A stretch of 64,000 nt of DNA from Halogeometricum sp. S3BR5-2 (GTDB taxonomy: Archaea; Halobacteriota; Halobacteria; Halobacteriales; Haloferacaceae). This document shows positions 56,590 to 64,000 of this stretch, one piece after another. The translations under genes were made by a program, and so were the position numbers. The DNA lies in the NCBI RefSeq assembly GCF_031624635.1, contig NZ_JAMQOQ010000005.1, positions 310,001-374,000 on the forward strand, written 5' to 3'. Position 1 is the first letter of the stretch. Every line of letters starts with the position of its first letter. Under the pieces are notes generated by a model. That model had not been told where the DNA came from, did not search any database, and saw only the letters and a list, made by a program, of their open reading frames with translations.

Positions 56590-57558
56590 ATGCGCAAGTT
56601 CGTCTTCTTCGGCGGCAAGGGCGGCGTCGGCAAGACCACCCTCTCCTCGGCCTACGCGCTGAAGTGCGCCCGCGCCGGCCTCGAAACGCTCGTCGTCTCC
56701 ACCGACCCGGCGCACAGCACCTCCGACGTGTTCGACCAAGAGTTCGGAAACGACCCCCGAGAAGTGGAGGGCGTGGAGAACCTCTCTGCGATGGAGGTGG
56801 ACCCCGACAGCGAGGTGGAACGGCATCTGATGGAGACCAAGCGGGCGCTGAACAACCAGGTGAGTCCGGCGATGGTCAACGAAATCGATAGGCAAATCGA
56901 GATGGCCCACCAGACGCCCGGCGCGTACGAGTCGGCGCTGATGGACCGCTTCATCGAGGTGATGAAATCCTCCGAGGCGTTCGACCGCGTCGTCTTCGAC
57001 ACCTCGCCGACCGGCGGGACGCTCAGACTGCTCTCCCTGCCCGACCTCTTGGAGGGGTGGATAGACCGACTCGCCCACAAGCGCGAGAAGTCCATCGACC
57101 TCTACGAGAAGGCGGCCATCGGCAACAACGAACCCCGGCGCGTGATGGACGGCGACCCCATCCTCGCCCGCCTGCGGGGCAGGAAGGAGCGCTTCGAGTT
57201 CGCCGGCGAGACGCTCAGGGGGTCCTCGACGTTCTTCCTCGTCGTCAACCCCGACGAACTCTCCCTGCGGGAGACCCGCCGGGCGGCCGACGACCTCGAA
57301 TCCTACGGGCTGACCGTCGGCGGCCTCGCGGTCAACCGCCTCACGCCGGAACCCGAACCGCACGAGGAGGGCCGCGGCGCGCGCTTCCTCCGAAACAGGG
57401 TCGAAACCGAACGCGCCCGCCTCCGCGAACTCCGCGAGTCGTTCGACTACCCGGTCGTCGCCGAGATAGCCACCCGCGTCTCCGAGGTGAAAGGCGACTT
57501 CCTCGAAGAGGTGGCCGCGGAGTTGGACATCGACGCGACCGCCGAACGACCCGCGTAG
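56590..57558 (+). CDS. ArsA/Get3-like ATPase
   Basis: A 322-aa P-loop ATPase of the ArsA/Get3/TRC40 group. It has the deviant Walker A FFGGKGGVGKTTLSSAYAL with the signature Lys, switch I VVSTDPAHSTSDVFDQEFG, switch II FDTSPTGGTLRLLSLP and a GLAVNRLTPEPEP base-recognition region. A single ATPase domain is present, so it would work as a dimer. The client-binding helical part is short. No arsenical genes are near, which favours a chaperone role for membrane or other proteins over arsenite export. It follows the 98-aa gene by 2 nt. Confidence 0.92.
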   Translation: MRKFVFFGGKGGVGKTTLSSAYALKCARAGLETLVVSTDPAHSTSDVFDQEFGNDPREVEGVENLSAMEVDPDSEVERHLMETKRALNNQVSPAMVNEIDRQIEMAHQTPGAYESALMDRFIEVMKSSEAFDRVVFDTSPTGGTLRLLSLPDLLEGWIDRLAHKREKSIDLYEKAAIGNNEPRRVMDGDPILARLRGRKERFEFAGETLRGSSTFFLVVNPDELSLRETRRAADDLESYGLTVGGLAVNRLTPEPEPHEEGRGARFLRNRVETERARLRELRESFDYPVVAEIATRVSEVKGDFLEEVAAELDIDATAERPA

Positions 57559-57780
57559 CGGGCGCCCCGAAGAGACGCGACGCCGAGGGGGCCCTCCGAA
57601 CGACCGTCGGGGCGGTAGAATTGCGCACGGGACACTGGTTCGCGACGCGACCCGGAGTCGGAACCGCGGTATCCGTTCATCGCGGATTTTGGGGTTACGA
57701 CAAGCTTATTCGGGAATTCAGAGGATAATAATCGTTATCGTTAAATCGCTGTTTTTCATGTGGAGCTAACGAGGCATACC

Positions 57781-59613
57781 ATGGTACAAGTTATCTGGCT
57801 GGTGGCGGCGGTACTCGCACTCTTCACGGCGGGCTATCTCGGCTACTCGAGATACCTCGCCCGGTTCGTCGAACTCGACGATAGCCGTGCGACGCCGGCT
57901 CACAAGTACGAGGACGGGCAGGAGTACGTCCCGGCGAAGAAGCCGGTCTTACTCGGGCATCACTATTCGAGCATCGCGGGCGGGGCGCCCATCGTCGGCC
58001 CCATCACGGCCGGCGTCGTCTGGGGGTGGGTCCCCGCCTTGGTGTGGATCGCCATCGGCAACCCGCTGATGGGCAGCGTCCACGACTTCGTCTCGCTGTC
58101 GGCCAGCCTCCGACACGAGGGGAAGTCCATCGGCTACATCATCGGCGAGTACGTCGGCGAACGGGGCAAGAACATGCTGTTGTGGTTCGCCTTCCTCACG
58201 ATCGTCCTCGTCGTGGCGGTGTTCGCCCTCGTGGTCGCCATCGTGTTCAACGCCTACCCCGAAGCGGCGACGGCCAGTCTGATATACATCGGACTCGCCG
58301 TCGTCTTCGGCGTCTACCTCTACCAACTGAACCTCCCGTTCATCCCGGGCACCGTCGCCTTCGTCGTCGCGATGTTCGTCGGCGTCTATCTGGGCACGCT
58401 GTACCCGCTGGCGCTCTTCGAACCGGCCTCGCGGGCGCCCGCCGACACCATCGTGCTGTTCGCGAGCGGCGGGTCGTGGATTCCGGGGGCGTCCTCGCTC
58501 GGCACCAACACCGCGGCCTGGGTGCCCGTCATCCTCCTGTACGGGGCGCTCGCGAGCGCCCTTCCGGTCTGGGTGCTCCTGCAACCGCGCGACTACCTCT
58601 CGTCGTTCCTGCTGTACACGGGCGTCGGCGGGGCGCTCCTCGCCGTCATCGTCGGCACCGTCGGCGCGACGTTCGGCATCGCGGCCGTGACGCCGAGCCA
58701 ACCGCTGACGACCAACCTCGAACCGTACTACGGATTCATCGGTCGCTCCGGCGCGCCGCTGTTCCCTCTCCTGTTTATCACCATCGCCTGCGGGACCATC
58801 AGCGGGTTCCACTCGCTGGTCTCCTCGGGAACCACCTCGAAACAGCTGAATCAGGAGTCGGACGCGCGCGTCATCGGTTACGGCGGGATGCTCGGCGAGG
58901 GTCTCCTCGCCACCGTGGCGCTCATCACCGTCGCCATCGTCGCCCCCGAAGTCGGCGGCGGCATCGGTCTCGCCCTGCCGACGTTCGCGACGGGCGGCGG
59001 CATCATCCTGACGAGTTTCGGCATCCCCGCTTCGTTCGGCGGGCCGTTCATGGCGCTCGTGCTCGTCAGTTTCCTCCTCACCTCGACGGACACGGCCGTC
59101 CGCCTGGGCCGGTACATGATGGAGGAGATAATCGGGACGCCCGAGTCCTCGTTCCAGTCGTTCGCGTCGGACCGCTACGGTAACGCGGTCGTACAGGCGC
59201 TCCCGGCGTACATCCTCATCACCAGCGGCTCGTGGCTGACGCTGTGGCAACTGTTCGGCGGCGCGAACCAACTGCTCGCCGCCTTGGCGCTGCTCACCGC
59301 GACGGTCTGGCTGGCCAACTGGAGCGAGTCCAAACAGCTCATCAGCACCGGCGCGCCGATGGCGGTGATGACGTTCATCACGGTCATCGGTCTCCTGTGG
59401 CTGGCGCTGCACGACAACGTCTACGCGAAGTTCCTCAACGACGCGTGGATGGCCGAGGCGACCGCCTTCGCCATGCTGTCGGCGGTGGTCCAAATCGCCA
59501 TCGCGTTCGTGCTCATCTACCTCGCGCTCTCCTTGGTGGTAATGGGCTACCGAAATATCAACCGCGTCCGCGAACTCCCCGAGGAGGGCGGCTACTCGCC
59601 GGGCGACGACTGA
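57781..59613 (+). CDS. cstA: carbon starvation protein A family transporter (CstA)
   Basis: A 610-aa membrane protein with about 15-16 helices. Family landmarks are TPAHKYEDGQEYVPAKKPVL, GHHYSSIAGGAPIVGP, IGNPLMGSVHDFVSLSASLRHEGKS with its loop, and TISGFHSLVSSGTTSKQL. CstA and the related pyruvate transporter BtsT carry peptides or pyruvate. The start at 57781 is preferred over the GTG at 57760, with gagg just upstream as a possible ribosome site. The 220-nt leader region holds ATCGTTATCGTTA (57731-57743) beside an AT-rich promoter. Confidence 0.94.
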   Translation: MVQVIWLVAAVLALFTAGYLGYSRYLARFVELDDSRATPAHKYEDGQEYVPAKKPVLLGHHYSSIAGGAPIVGPITAGVVWGWVPALVWIAIGNPLMGSVHDFVSLSASLRHEGKSIGYIIGEYVGERGKNMLLWFAFLTIVLVVAVFALVVAIVFNAYPEAATASLIYIGLAVVFGVYLYQLNLPFIPGTVAFVVAMFVGVYLGTLYPLALFEPASRAPADTIVLFASGGSWIPGASSLGTNTAAWVPVILLYGALASALPVWVLLQPRDYLSSFLLYTGVGGALLAVIVGTVGATFGIAAVTPSQPLTTNLEPYYGFIGRSGAPLFPLLFITIACGTISGFHSLVSSGTTSKQLNQESDARVIGYGGMLGEGLLATVALITVAIVAPEVGGGIGLALPTFATGGGIILTSFGIPASFGGPFMALVLVSFLLTSTDTAVRLGRYMMEEIIGTPESSFQSFASDRYGNAVVQALPAYILITSGSWLTLWQLFGGANQLLAALALLTATVWLANWSESKQLISTGAPMAVMTFITVIGLLWLALHDNVYAKFLNDAWMAEATAFAMLSAVVQIAIAFVLIYLALSLVVMGYRNINRVRELPEEGGYSPGDD

Positions 59614-59682
59614 ACCGCGCGCGAACCGCCGCCCTCGGCCTCTCCGCTTCTCTCTTTTCCTCTCCTCCGTTCTCTCACCCGT

Positions 59683-60339
59683 TCAGCGGCGCAGACGGTC
59701 CAGCAGGCGGCCGACGACGCCCCGTCCCGACCCGGCGGTCGGGTCCACGTCGTCCCAGAGGGTGAACGCCCGCGCCGCGTCGGCGCCTTCGCTGGCGACG
59801 GCGTCTTCCGCTTCGGGGGCGACGACGGCGAGGTTCACCTCGTAGTGGCCGTAGTAGCCGAACTTCAGGAGCGTCCGGTCGGAGAACTCGGCGACGAACG
59901 CCCGGACGTCCTCGGGCACCGCGTCGGCGACGAGGACGAACGTGAAGTCGGTGCCGAAGTGCTCCTCGTCGGCCTCGACCCACTCCTCGGCCAGTTCGTG
60001 CCCGAGGTCGACCAGCCGTTCCAACTCCGCCCGCGTCGCGGTGGGGACGCGACGGGCGAACAGGAACTCGCGCGTCTCGTGGTTCGCGTAGTTCAGCGCG
60101 GGGTGGAAGAAGCGCTTCTCGGACTCGATGCGCATCTCCCCGAAGAGGTCGAACCGTTCGCCGCGGACGCTACGGTCTTTCTCCAAGTCGTAGTTGAACA
60201 TCAAGCGGTCCGACACCCTGTCGAGGTACTCGTCCTCCCAGTCGGGCACCGCCGAGAGGTCGACGCCCGCCTCCTCGGCGGCGGCCTTCGGGTCGAACGA
60301 GTCGTCCCCCCCGTCCCCGTCGTCGGCCGCCTCGCTCAT
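59683..60339 (-). CDS. haloarchaeal conserved protein, 218 aa
   Basis: Soluble, acidic protein with an Asp-rich head, then a region of alternating helices and strands: WEDEYLDRVSDRLMFNYDLE, FDLFGEMRIESEKRFFHPAL, EFLFARRVPTATRAELE and TLLKFGYYGHYEVNLAVVAP. The aromatic, charged pattern recurs in haloarchaea but I cannot name a function. It overlaps the upstream cupin gene by 4 nt and so shares its operon. The ATG at 60339 is chosen; the longer frame runs through the cupin gene out of phase. Confidence 0.75.
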   Translation of the reverse strand: MSEAADDGDGGDDSFDPKAAAEEAGVDLSAVPDWEDEYLDRVSDRLMFNYDLEKDRSVRGERFDLFGEMRIESEKRFFHPALNYANHETREFLFARRVPTATRAELERLVDLGHELAEEWVEADEEHFGTDFTFVLVADAVPEDVRAFVAEFSDRTLLKFGYYGHYEVNLAVVAPEAEDAVASEGADAARAFTLWDDVDPTAGSGRGVVGRLLDRLRR

Positions 60340-60722
60340 TCCTCCTCGTCCTCCGGGTCGTACGGCACGGCGTCCCCAGAGACGGGCGGCGCGCCGAGGG
60401 CGAGGACGCTCACCGCGGCGTCGGCGTCCGCGGGGTTGTACGCTCGCTGCGGGCTCCTCGGGTCGACGGCGAACAGGCAGTTCTCGCCCACCTCGTACGT
60501 CTTTTCGGGCGTCTCGACCGACAGCGTCCCCGAGAGGACGTAGAACGCCTCCTCCTGCTCCTCGTGGTAGTGGTATGCCAGCGGAATCTCCTGACCCGGC
60601 TCCGCCCGGAAGCGGTTGAGCGCGACGTTGTCCAACCCGGCGGGCTCCGACAGGCGGCGCATCTCGCAGTCCCTGTCGTCGCTCGGCGCTACGTCCTCGC
60701 AGTCCACGACGCGGTATCCCAT
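60336..60722 (-). CDS. cupin-domain protein, 128 aa
   Basis: A small beta-barrel protein. Cupin motif 1 is PLAYHYHEEQEEAFYVLSG with two His and a Glu as metal ligands, and motif 2 is VGENCLFAVDPRSPQRAYNP (the usual His is replaced by Gln/Arg near the end). It may be an isomerase, dioxygenase-like or binding protein; the motif is not specific. First gene of a two-gene minus-strand operon, overlapping the next by 4 nt. Confidence 0.85.
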   Translation of the reverse strand: MGYRVVDCEDVAPSDDRDCEMRRLSEPAGLDNVALNRFRAEPGQEIPLAYHYHEEQEEAFYVLSGTLSVETPEKTYEVGENCLFAVDPRSPQRAYNPADADAAVSVLALGAPPVSGDAVPYDPEDEEE

Positions 60723-60817
60723 ACGCGTTCACACTCCGCACGTTCTGAAAAGCGGCTCGGGTCCGCCGCGGTCACAACGCTTTAATCGTGATGGTCCTTG
60801 GTGCGAGGTGAACGACG

Positions 60818-61072
60818 ATGTCGGAGAAACGAACCGAATCCTGCGGCCGGTGCGCGATGTCCACCGTCGTCGACGCCGTCGGGGAGAGCGGCGGGGCGGG
60901 GGACGGCGGCGGTGACGCCGACGGCGACGGGGCGCGCGCCTCGGCGTTCGGCGGCGACCGCATCGAACTCTCCGACCGGGAACTACGGGCCACCTCGCCC
61001 GCGGCGTGGCTCTCGAACCTCGTCTCCCGCCTCGACGCCGCCGCCTCGCGGTTCGTCTACGGCCCGCGCTAG
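60818..61072 (+). CDS. small haloarchaeal protein with CxxC, 84 aa
   Basis: The sequence starts MSEKRTESCGRCAMSTVVDA, with a CGRC pair, then a Gly/Asp-rich linker and a helical tail (LRATSPAAWLSNLVSRLDAA) ending ASRFVYGPR. A single CxxC pair could bind metal as a dimer or act as a redox site. No family recognised. A tttaat box 35 nt upstream suggests a short leader. Confidence 0.6.
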   Translation: MSEKRTESCGRCAMSTVVDAVGESGGAGDGGGDADGDGARASAFGGDRIELSDRELRATSPAAWLSNLVSRLDAAASRFVYGPR

Positions 61073-61183
61073 CGCGGCGCTCCGGCCGTCGTCGGCCGAG
61101 ACGCCACTGCGTGTGACTGTCTGACCGGATGCAAGCCGCAAGTAGAGTTTTATACGGCTCCGAACTTATCACCCCTCAACCAG

Positions 61184-61870
61184 ATGGAAGAGAGCGTTTC
61201 CGGCTTCAAAATTCGGGGGTCGTGGGGCGACGTCGTCGAACACGGCGAGCGCATCACCCGCGCCCTCCGGGACGCCGGCGTCGAGAGCGACGCGTTCGAG
61301 CAGTGGGACGAGTGGCGTCCCAAGGCGCACGAGCGACTGAACGAGGACGTAAACGAGAAGACGGCGGCGCAGGCCAGCGTCGGCGAGGGTGAAGGGGAGA
61401 AGGCGGGCAAAGAGCCCAACGAGGACCTCCAGACCGCGGGCGAGAAGCTCTCGGAGTCCTACCAGAAGGTGGACGAGGGAGACAACGACGGCGCCGTCGA
61501 GCGCTGGAGCGAGTCAATCGGCTACGTCGCCCGCGCCGCCGACTCCGCCGGCCGGCGGGCGCTCCGGAAGGTCGAAGACACCGTCTACCGGAAGGTGATG
61601 ACCCAACTCGCGCCGTACTACTTCGACAACGAACTCATCAGCGCCAACATCCAGAAATCTCACCGCGGCGAGGAGGAGGTGACGTTCATCTTCGAGGTGA
61701 ACATCAACGACGACGACCTGAAATCCGCCGTCAGCACTCGTCTCGGCGAGTACGACGACACCGTCGACCGCTGGCACGTCGACGTCGAGAAGGAGACGAC
61801 GAACGCGGAGGCGGCCGAGGGCGTCGAACCGCCGGAATCGAAGCCGGAGTCGAACCCCGGCACGAACTGA
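61184..61870 (+). CDS. DUF5828 family protein, 228 aa
   Basis: A soluble acidic protein starting MEESVSGFKIRGSWGDVVEH. The first half is helical (QWDEWRPKAHERLNEDV). The centre has DSAGRRALRKVEDTVYRKVM, and the C-terminal domain is mixed alpha/beta (EEEVTFIFEVNINDDDLKSA). This is the haloarchaeal DUF5828 pattern. The tail is Glu/Pro/Ser-rich. Function unknown. A ttttatac box lies about 33 nt upstream. Confidence 0.82.
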   Translation: MEESVSGFKIRGSWGDVVEHGERITRALRDAGVESDAFEQWDEWRPKAHERLNEDVNEKTAAQASVGEGEGEKAGKEPNEDLQTAGEKLSESYQKVDEGDNDGAVERWSESIGYVARAADSAGRRALRKVEDTVYRKVMTQLAPYYFDNELISANIQKSHRGEEEVTFIFEVNINDDDLKSAVSTRLGEYDDTVDRWHVDVEKETTNAEAAEGVEPPESKPESNPGTN

Positions 61871-61944
61871 TCGGCGACGCGACCCGCCGACGCCGGGTTC
61901 CGCCGACGGTACCCTCATTAGCGAGAGGTCCGTCGGTACGGGCG

Positions 61945-62184
61945 ATGCCCGAACCGCTCCGCGCGAAGTCCGGCGAGTTGACGGTCGAAGAGATCATCGA
62001 CGCGGTCCGGGAGGGCCGCCGCGTCGTCGTCGAGGCGGAGATGCTCGGCGGCGTCCACGAGGTGTCGCTCCGCCACGACGGCACGACCTACTACTGCGAC
62101 ACGCCGACGACGCTGCACAAACACGCCGACGAGGAGGGGATGCGCGACTGCATCGTGAAGATGGGCTACGCGCGGAGCGACTGA
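61945..62184 (+). CDS. small haloarchaeal protein, 79 aa
   Basis: Reads MPEPLRAKSGELTVEEIIDA, then VVVEAEMLGGVHEVSLRHDG and TYYCDTPTTLHKHADEEGMR. A compact alpha/beta protein with one Cys and several His, conserved in haloarchaea as an uncharacterised family. No catalytic motif. It stands between DUF5828 and an HTH gene, each apparently with its own promoter. Confidence 0.72.
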   Translation: MPEPLRAKSGELTVEEIIDAVREGRRVVVEAEMLGGVHEVSLRHDGTTYYCDTPTTLHKHADEEGMRDCIVKMGYARSD

Positions 62185-62281
62185 GGCGGAGCGAGGCGAG
62201 GCGAAGTGAGCGGAGTCGGCGGGAACGACGGGGCCGACGGAGCGGCGCCCGCGACGGCTACCGGTTGCAGGTTGCAGGTCG

Positions 62282-62287
62282 TTTTAA
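62282..62287 (+). promoter_or_regulatory. TATA-like box of the HTH regulator
   Basis: ttttaa is centred 28 nt before the ATG at 62313 and lies just downstream of the alternative start at 62265, so it decides for 62313. Confidence 0.55.
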
Positions 62288-62312
62288 TCGGCCGGGCGGC
62301 CAATGGGCGGAC

Positions 62313-62735
62313 ATGAGCGACGCGCCAAACATGGGGGACCTCATCGAGACGGACGACCCGAGTTTCCAGCACGTGCTCGCGTGCGTCTTCGGCATCCAGG
62401 GCCACGAGAGTCGGACCTACCTCACCCTCCTCGACAACCCCGGCAGCACCGTCGCCGAACTCGCGGACATCTTGGAGCGCGACCGGAGCAACGTCAACCG
62501 CTCGTTGACGACGCTGATGGAGAAGGGTCTCGCGGACCGCGAGCGACGGCTGCTCGACCCCGGCGGCTACGTCTACCAGTACACCGGGACGCCGCTGCCG
62601 GAAGCCAAGGAGATGCTCCACGCCGCCCTCGACGAGTGGGTCGAACAGGTCCACGCGAGCATCGAGGGGTACGGGCGCGAGGACGAGAGCGGGGAGGGGA
62701 GCGAGGGTGAAGGGAAGGGAGAACCGGGGGCCTGA
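62313..62735 (+). CDS. winged-helix transcription regulator (TrmB/MarR-like), 140 aa
   Basis: Single-domain regulator. The core is FGIQGHESRTYLTLLDNPGS, followed by VAELADILERDRSNVNRSLT as the recognition helix and LMEKGLADRERRLLDPGGYV as the wing. A C-terminal dimerising helix follows (AKEMLHAALDEWVEQVHASI), then a Glu/Gly-rich tail. It resembles haloarchaeal TrmB-like repressors without an effector domain. It precedes threonine synthase by 68 nt, but target genes are not known. Confidence 0.85.
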   Translation: MSDAPNMGDLIETDDPSFQHVLACVFGIQGHESRTYLTLLDNPGSTVAELADILERDRSNVNRSLTTLMEKGLADRERRLLDPGGYVYQYTGTPLPEAKEMLHAALDEWVEQVHASIEGYGREDESGEGSEGEGKGEPGA

Positions 62736-62803
62736 CTCCGTCCGTCCGGCAGCACGCGCCCGAACCGTCCCCCTTTTGCCCGCCGAACGTGTCGCATCGG
62801 ACA

Positions 62804-64000
62804 ATGAGCCTCGACCTCACCGCGCCCGCGCCCGACGCCCCGGACGTCGCCGAGGACGGCGTGTGGCTGGAGTGCATCGAGACGGGCGAGACGTACGCCC
62901 CCTTCGATGAGATACGCTACACCAGCGACGGCGGTCACCTGCTCGAAGTCAAGTACGCCGACCCGCCCGCCCTCGAGGACTTCGAGGGGCAGGGCCGCGG
63001 CGTCTGGCGCTACCGCGACGCGCTCCCGTTCGAGGAGGGCGTCAGCCTCCCCGAGGGCGACACGCCCCTCCACGAGGCGCCCCGTCTGCGCGAGGATATC
63101 GGCGTGAACACCCTCCGCATCAAGCACGAGGGGATGAACCCGACGGGCAGTTTCAAGGACCGCGGGATGACCGTCGGCGTCCGCGTGGCGAAGGAACTCG
63201 GCGTCGACCGCCTCGCCTGCGCCTCCACGGGCAACACCTCCGCCGCCCTCGCCGCCTACGGCGCCCGCGGCGGGATGCAGACGCTCGTTCTCCTCCCCTC
63301 CGGCAAAGTCGCCGCCGGCAAGATAGCCCAGGCCGCCCTTCACGACGCCCGCATCCTCGAAGTCGACGGCAACTTCGATTCGTGTCTGGACATCGTGCAG
63401 GACCTGGCCGAACGCGGCGAGGTGTACCTGCTGAACTCGCTGAACCCCTTCCGACTGGAGGGGCAGAAGACCATCGGGCTGGAGATTTTAGAGGAGTTCC
63501 GCGACGACTACGGCCGCTTCCCGGACCGCATCGTCCTCCCCGTCGGCAACGCGGGCAACACCGCGGCGCTGTACAAGGCGTTCCGCGAACTCGTCCAGTC
63601 GGGCTCGCTGGACCCCGAGGAGGTGCCGAAACTCACCGGCGTGCAGGCGGAGGGCGCCGCCCCGATGGTCGAGGCCGTCGAGAACGGGTGGGAGGACACC
63701 GAGCGCTGGGACGAGGTGGAGACGCGCGCGACGGCCATCCGCATCGGCAACCCGGTCAACGCGCCGAAGGCCCTGCCCGGAATCCGCCAGACGAACGGGA
63801 CGGCCGTCGCCGTCTCCGACGCGGAGATAACCTCGGCGCAGCGAGACCTGGCCCGCGAGGGCATCGGCGTCGAACCGGCCTCCGCGGCCTCCGTCGCCGG
63901 CCTGCGAAAACTCCGCTCGGACGGCGTCGTCGACGCCGACGAGGACGTGGTCTGTCTCACCACCGGCCACCTGCTCAAAGACCCCGACGCGGCGTTCGAG
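62804..64000 (+). CDS. thrC: threonine synthase (3' end outside window)
   Basis: PLP enzyme converting O-phosphohomoserine to threonine; 399 codons are present and the frame is open at the right edge, so only the last few residues are missing. The PLP Lys is in NPTGSFKDRGMTVGV, the phosphate-binding loop is SSGNT-type CASTGNTSAAL, and LPVGNAGNTAALYKAF follows. The N-terminal zinc-ribbon-like lead (WLECIETGETYAPFDEIRYT) keeps only one Cys. Homoserine is the shared precursor with metX at 13.5 kb. Confidence 0.95.
   Translation, partial: MSLDLTAPAPDAPDVAEDGVWLECIETGETYAPFDEIRYTSDGGHLLEVKYADPPALEDFEGQGRGVWRYRDALPFEEGVSLPEGDTPLHEAPRLREDIGVNTLRIKHEGMNPTGSFKDRGMTVGVRVAKELGVDRLACASTGNTSAALAAYGARGGMQTLVLLPSGKVAAGKIAQAALHDARILEVDGNFDSCLDIVQDLAERGEVYLLNSLNPFRLEGQKTIGLEILEEFRDDYGRFPDRIVLPVGNAGNTAALYKAFRELVQSGSLDPEEVPKLTGVQAEGAAPMVEAVENGWEDTERWDEVETRATAIRIGNPVNAPKALPGIRQTNGTAVAVSDAEITSAQRDLAREGIGVEPASAASVAGLRKLRSDGVVDADEDVVCLTTGHLLKDPDAAFE

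Overview
The window is a gene-dense, GC-rich piece of a haloarchaeal (class Halobacteria) chromosome. The evidence is strongly acidic predicted proteins, a halophilic 2Fe-2S ferredoxin, Bat-type HTH regulators, HalOD1 and TrmB-type proteins, TATA-like boxes centred about 26-28 nt upstream of many start codons (leaderless transcription), and Tat-type signal peptides. Nothing fixes the genus; the gene content suits a Haloferax/Halogeometricum-like organism. I saw no rRNA, tRNA, CRISPR array or insertion sequence.

Layout. 0.2-9.7 kb: an ABC exporter pair, an HTH/DICT signalling pair on the minus strand, NAD-dependent DNA ligase, a class V aminotransferase and a KhtT/KhtU-like cation/proton antiporter. 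9.7-20 kb: a large HEAT-repeat protein, a methionine block (two MetY-like sulfhydrylases around metX), two tandem PiT phosphate transporters and the ferredoxin. 20-26 kb: a signalling zone with an HTH-10 regulator preceded by a coupled 36-codon ORF, a 974-residue PAS/GAF/Bat regulator with a degenerate receiver, HalOD1 and small zinc-finger proteins. 26-38 kb: archaeal prepilin peptidase, three separated histidine genes (hisI, hisA, hisB), glmM, a divergent pair of TrmB-type regulators with repeat-rich DNA between them, an ACT-domain protein and a VapBC-type toxin-antitoxin pair behind a perfect 18-bp palindrome.

38-52 kb: an IMPACT/YigZ protein, a Tat-exported cupredoxin, a FAD oxidoreductase, a complete TAXI-TRAP transporter operon (binding protein, DUF1850 protein, fused permease), an S9 peptidase, an exported GH26-like glycosidase, a zinc-ribbon/glycosyltransferase pair and upp. 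52-64 kb: small zinc and membrane proteins, a CobW GTPase with a His-rich loop, an ArsA/Get3-like ATPase 2 nt behind a small unknown protein, CstA, a cupin pair, several haloarchaeal conserved proteins, an HTH regulator and a threonine synthase that runs off the right edge.

Most genes are housekeeping or well-known haloarchaeal families. I did not find a clearly new multi-gene system. The most interesting signals are regulatory DNA (palindromes and repeats at 33.8-34.1, 37.4, 39.5-39.9 and 55.5 kb), the coupled leader ORF at 20.9 kb, the small partner of the ArsA-like ATPase, the zinc-ribbon/glycosyltransferase pair, and loss of the N-terminal zinc site in threonine synthase. Assignments were made by reading sequence; no database search was run.
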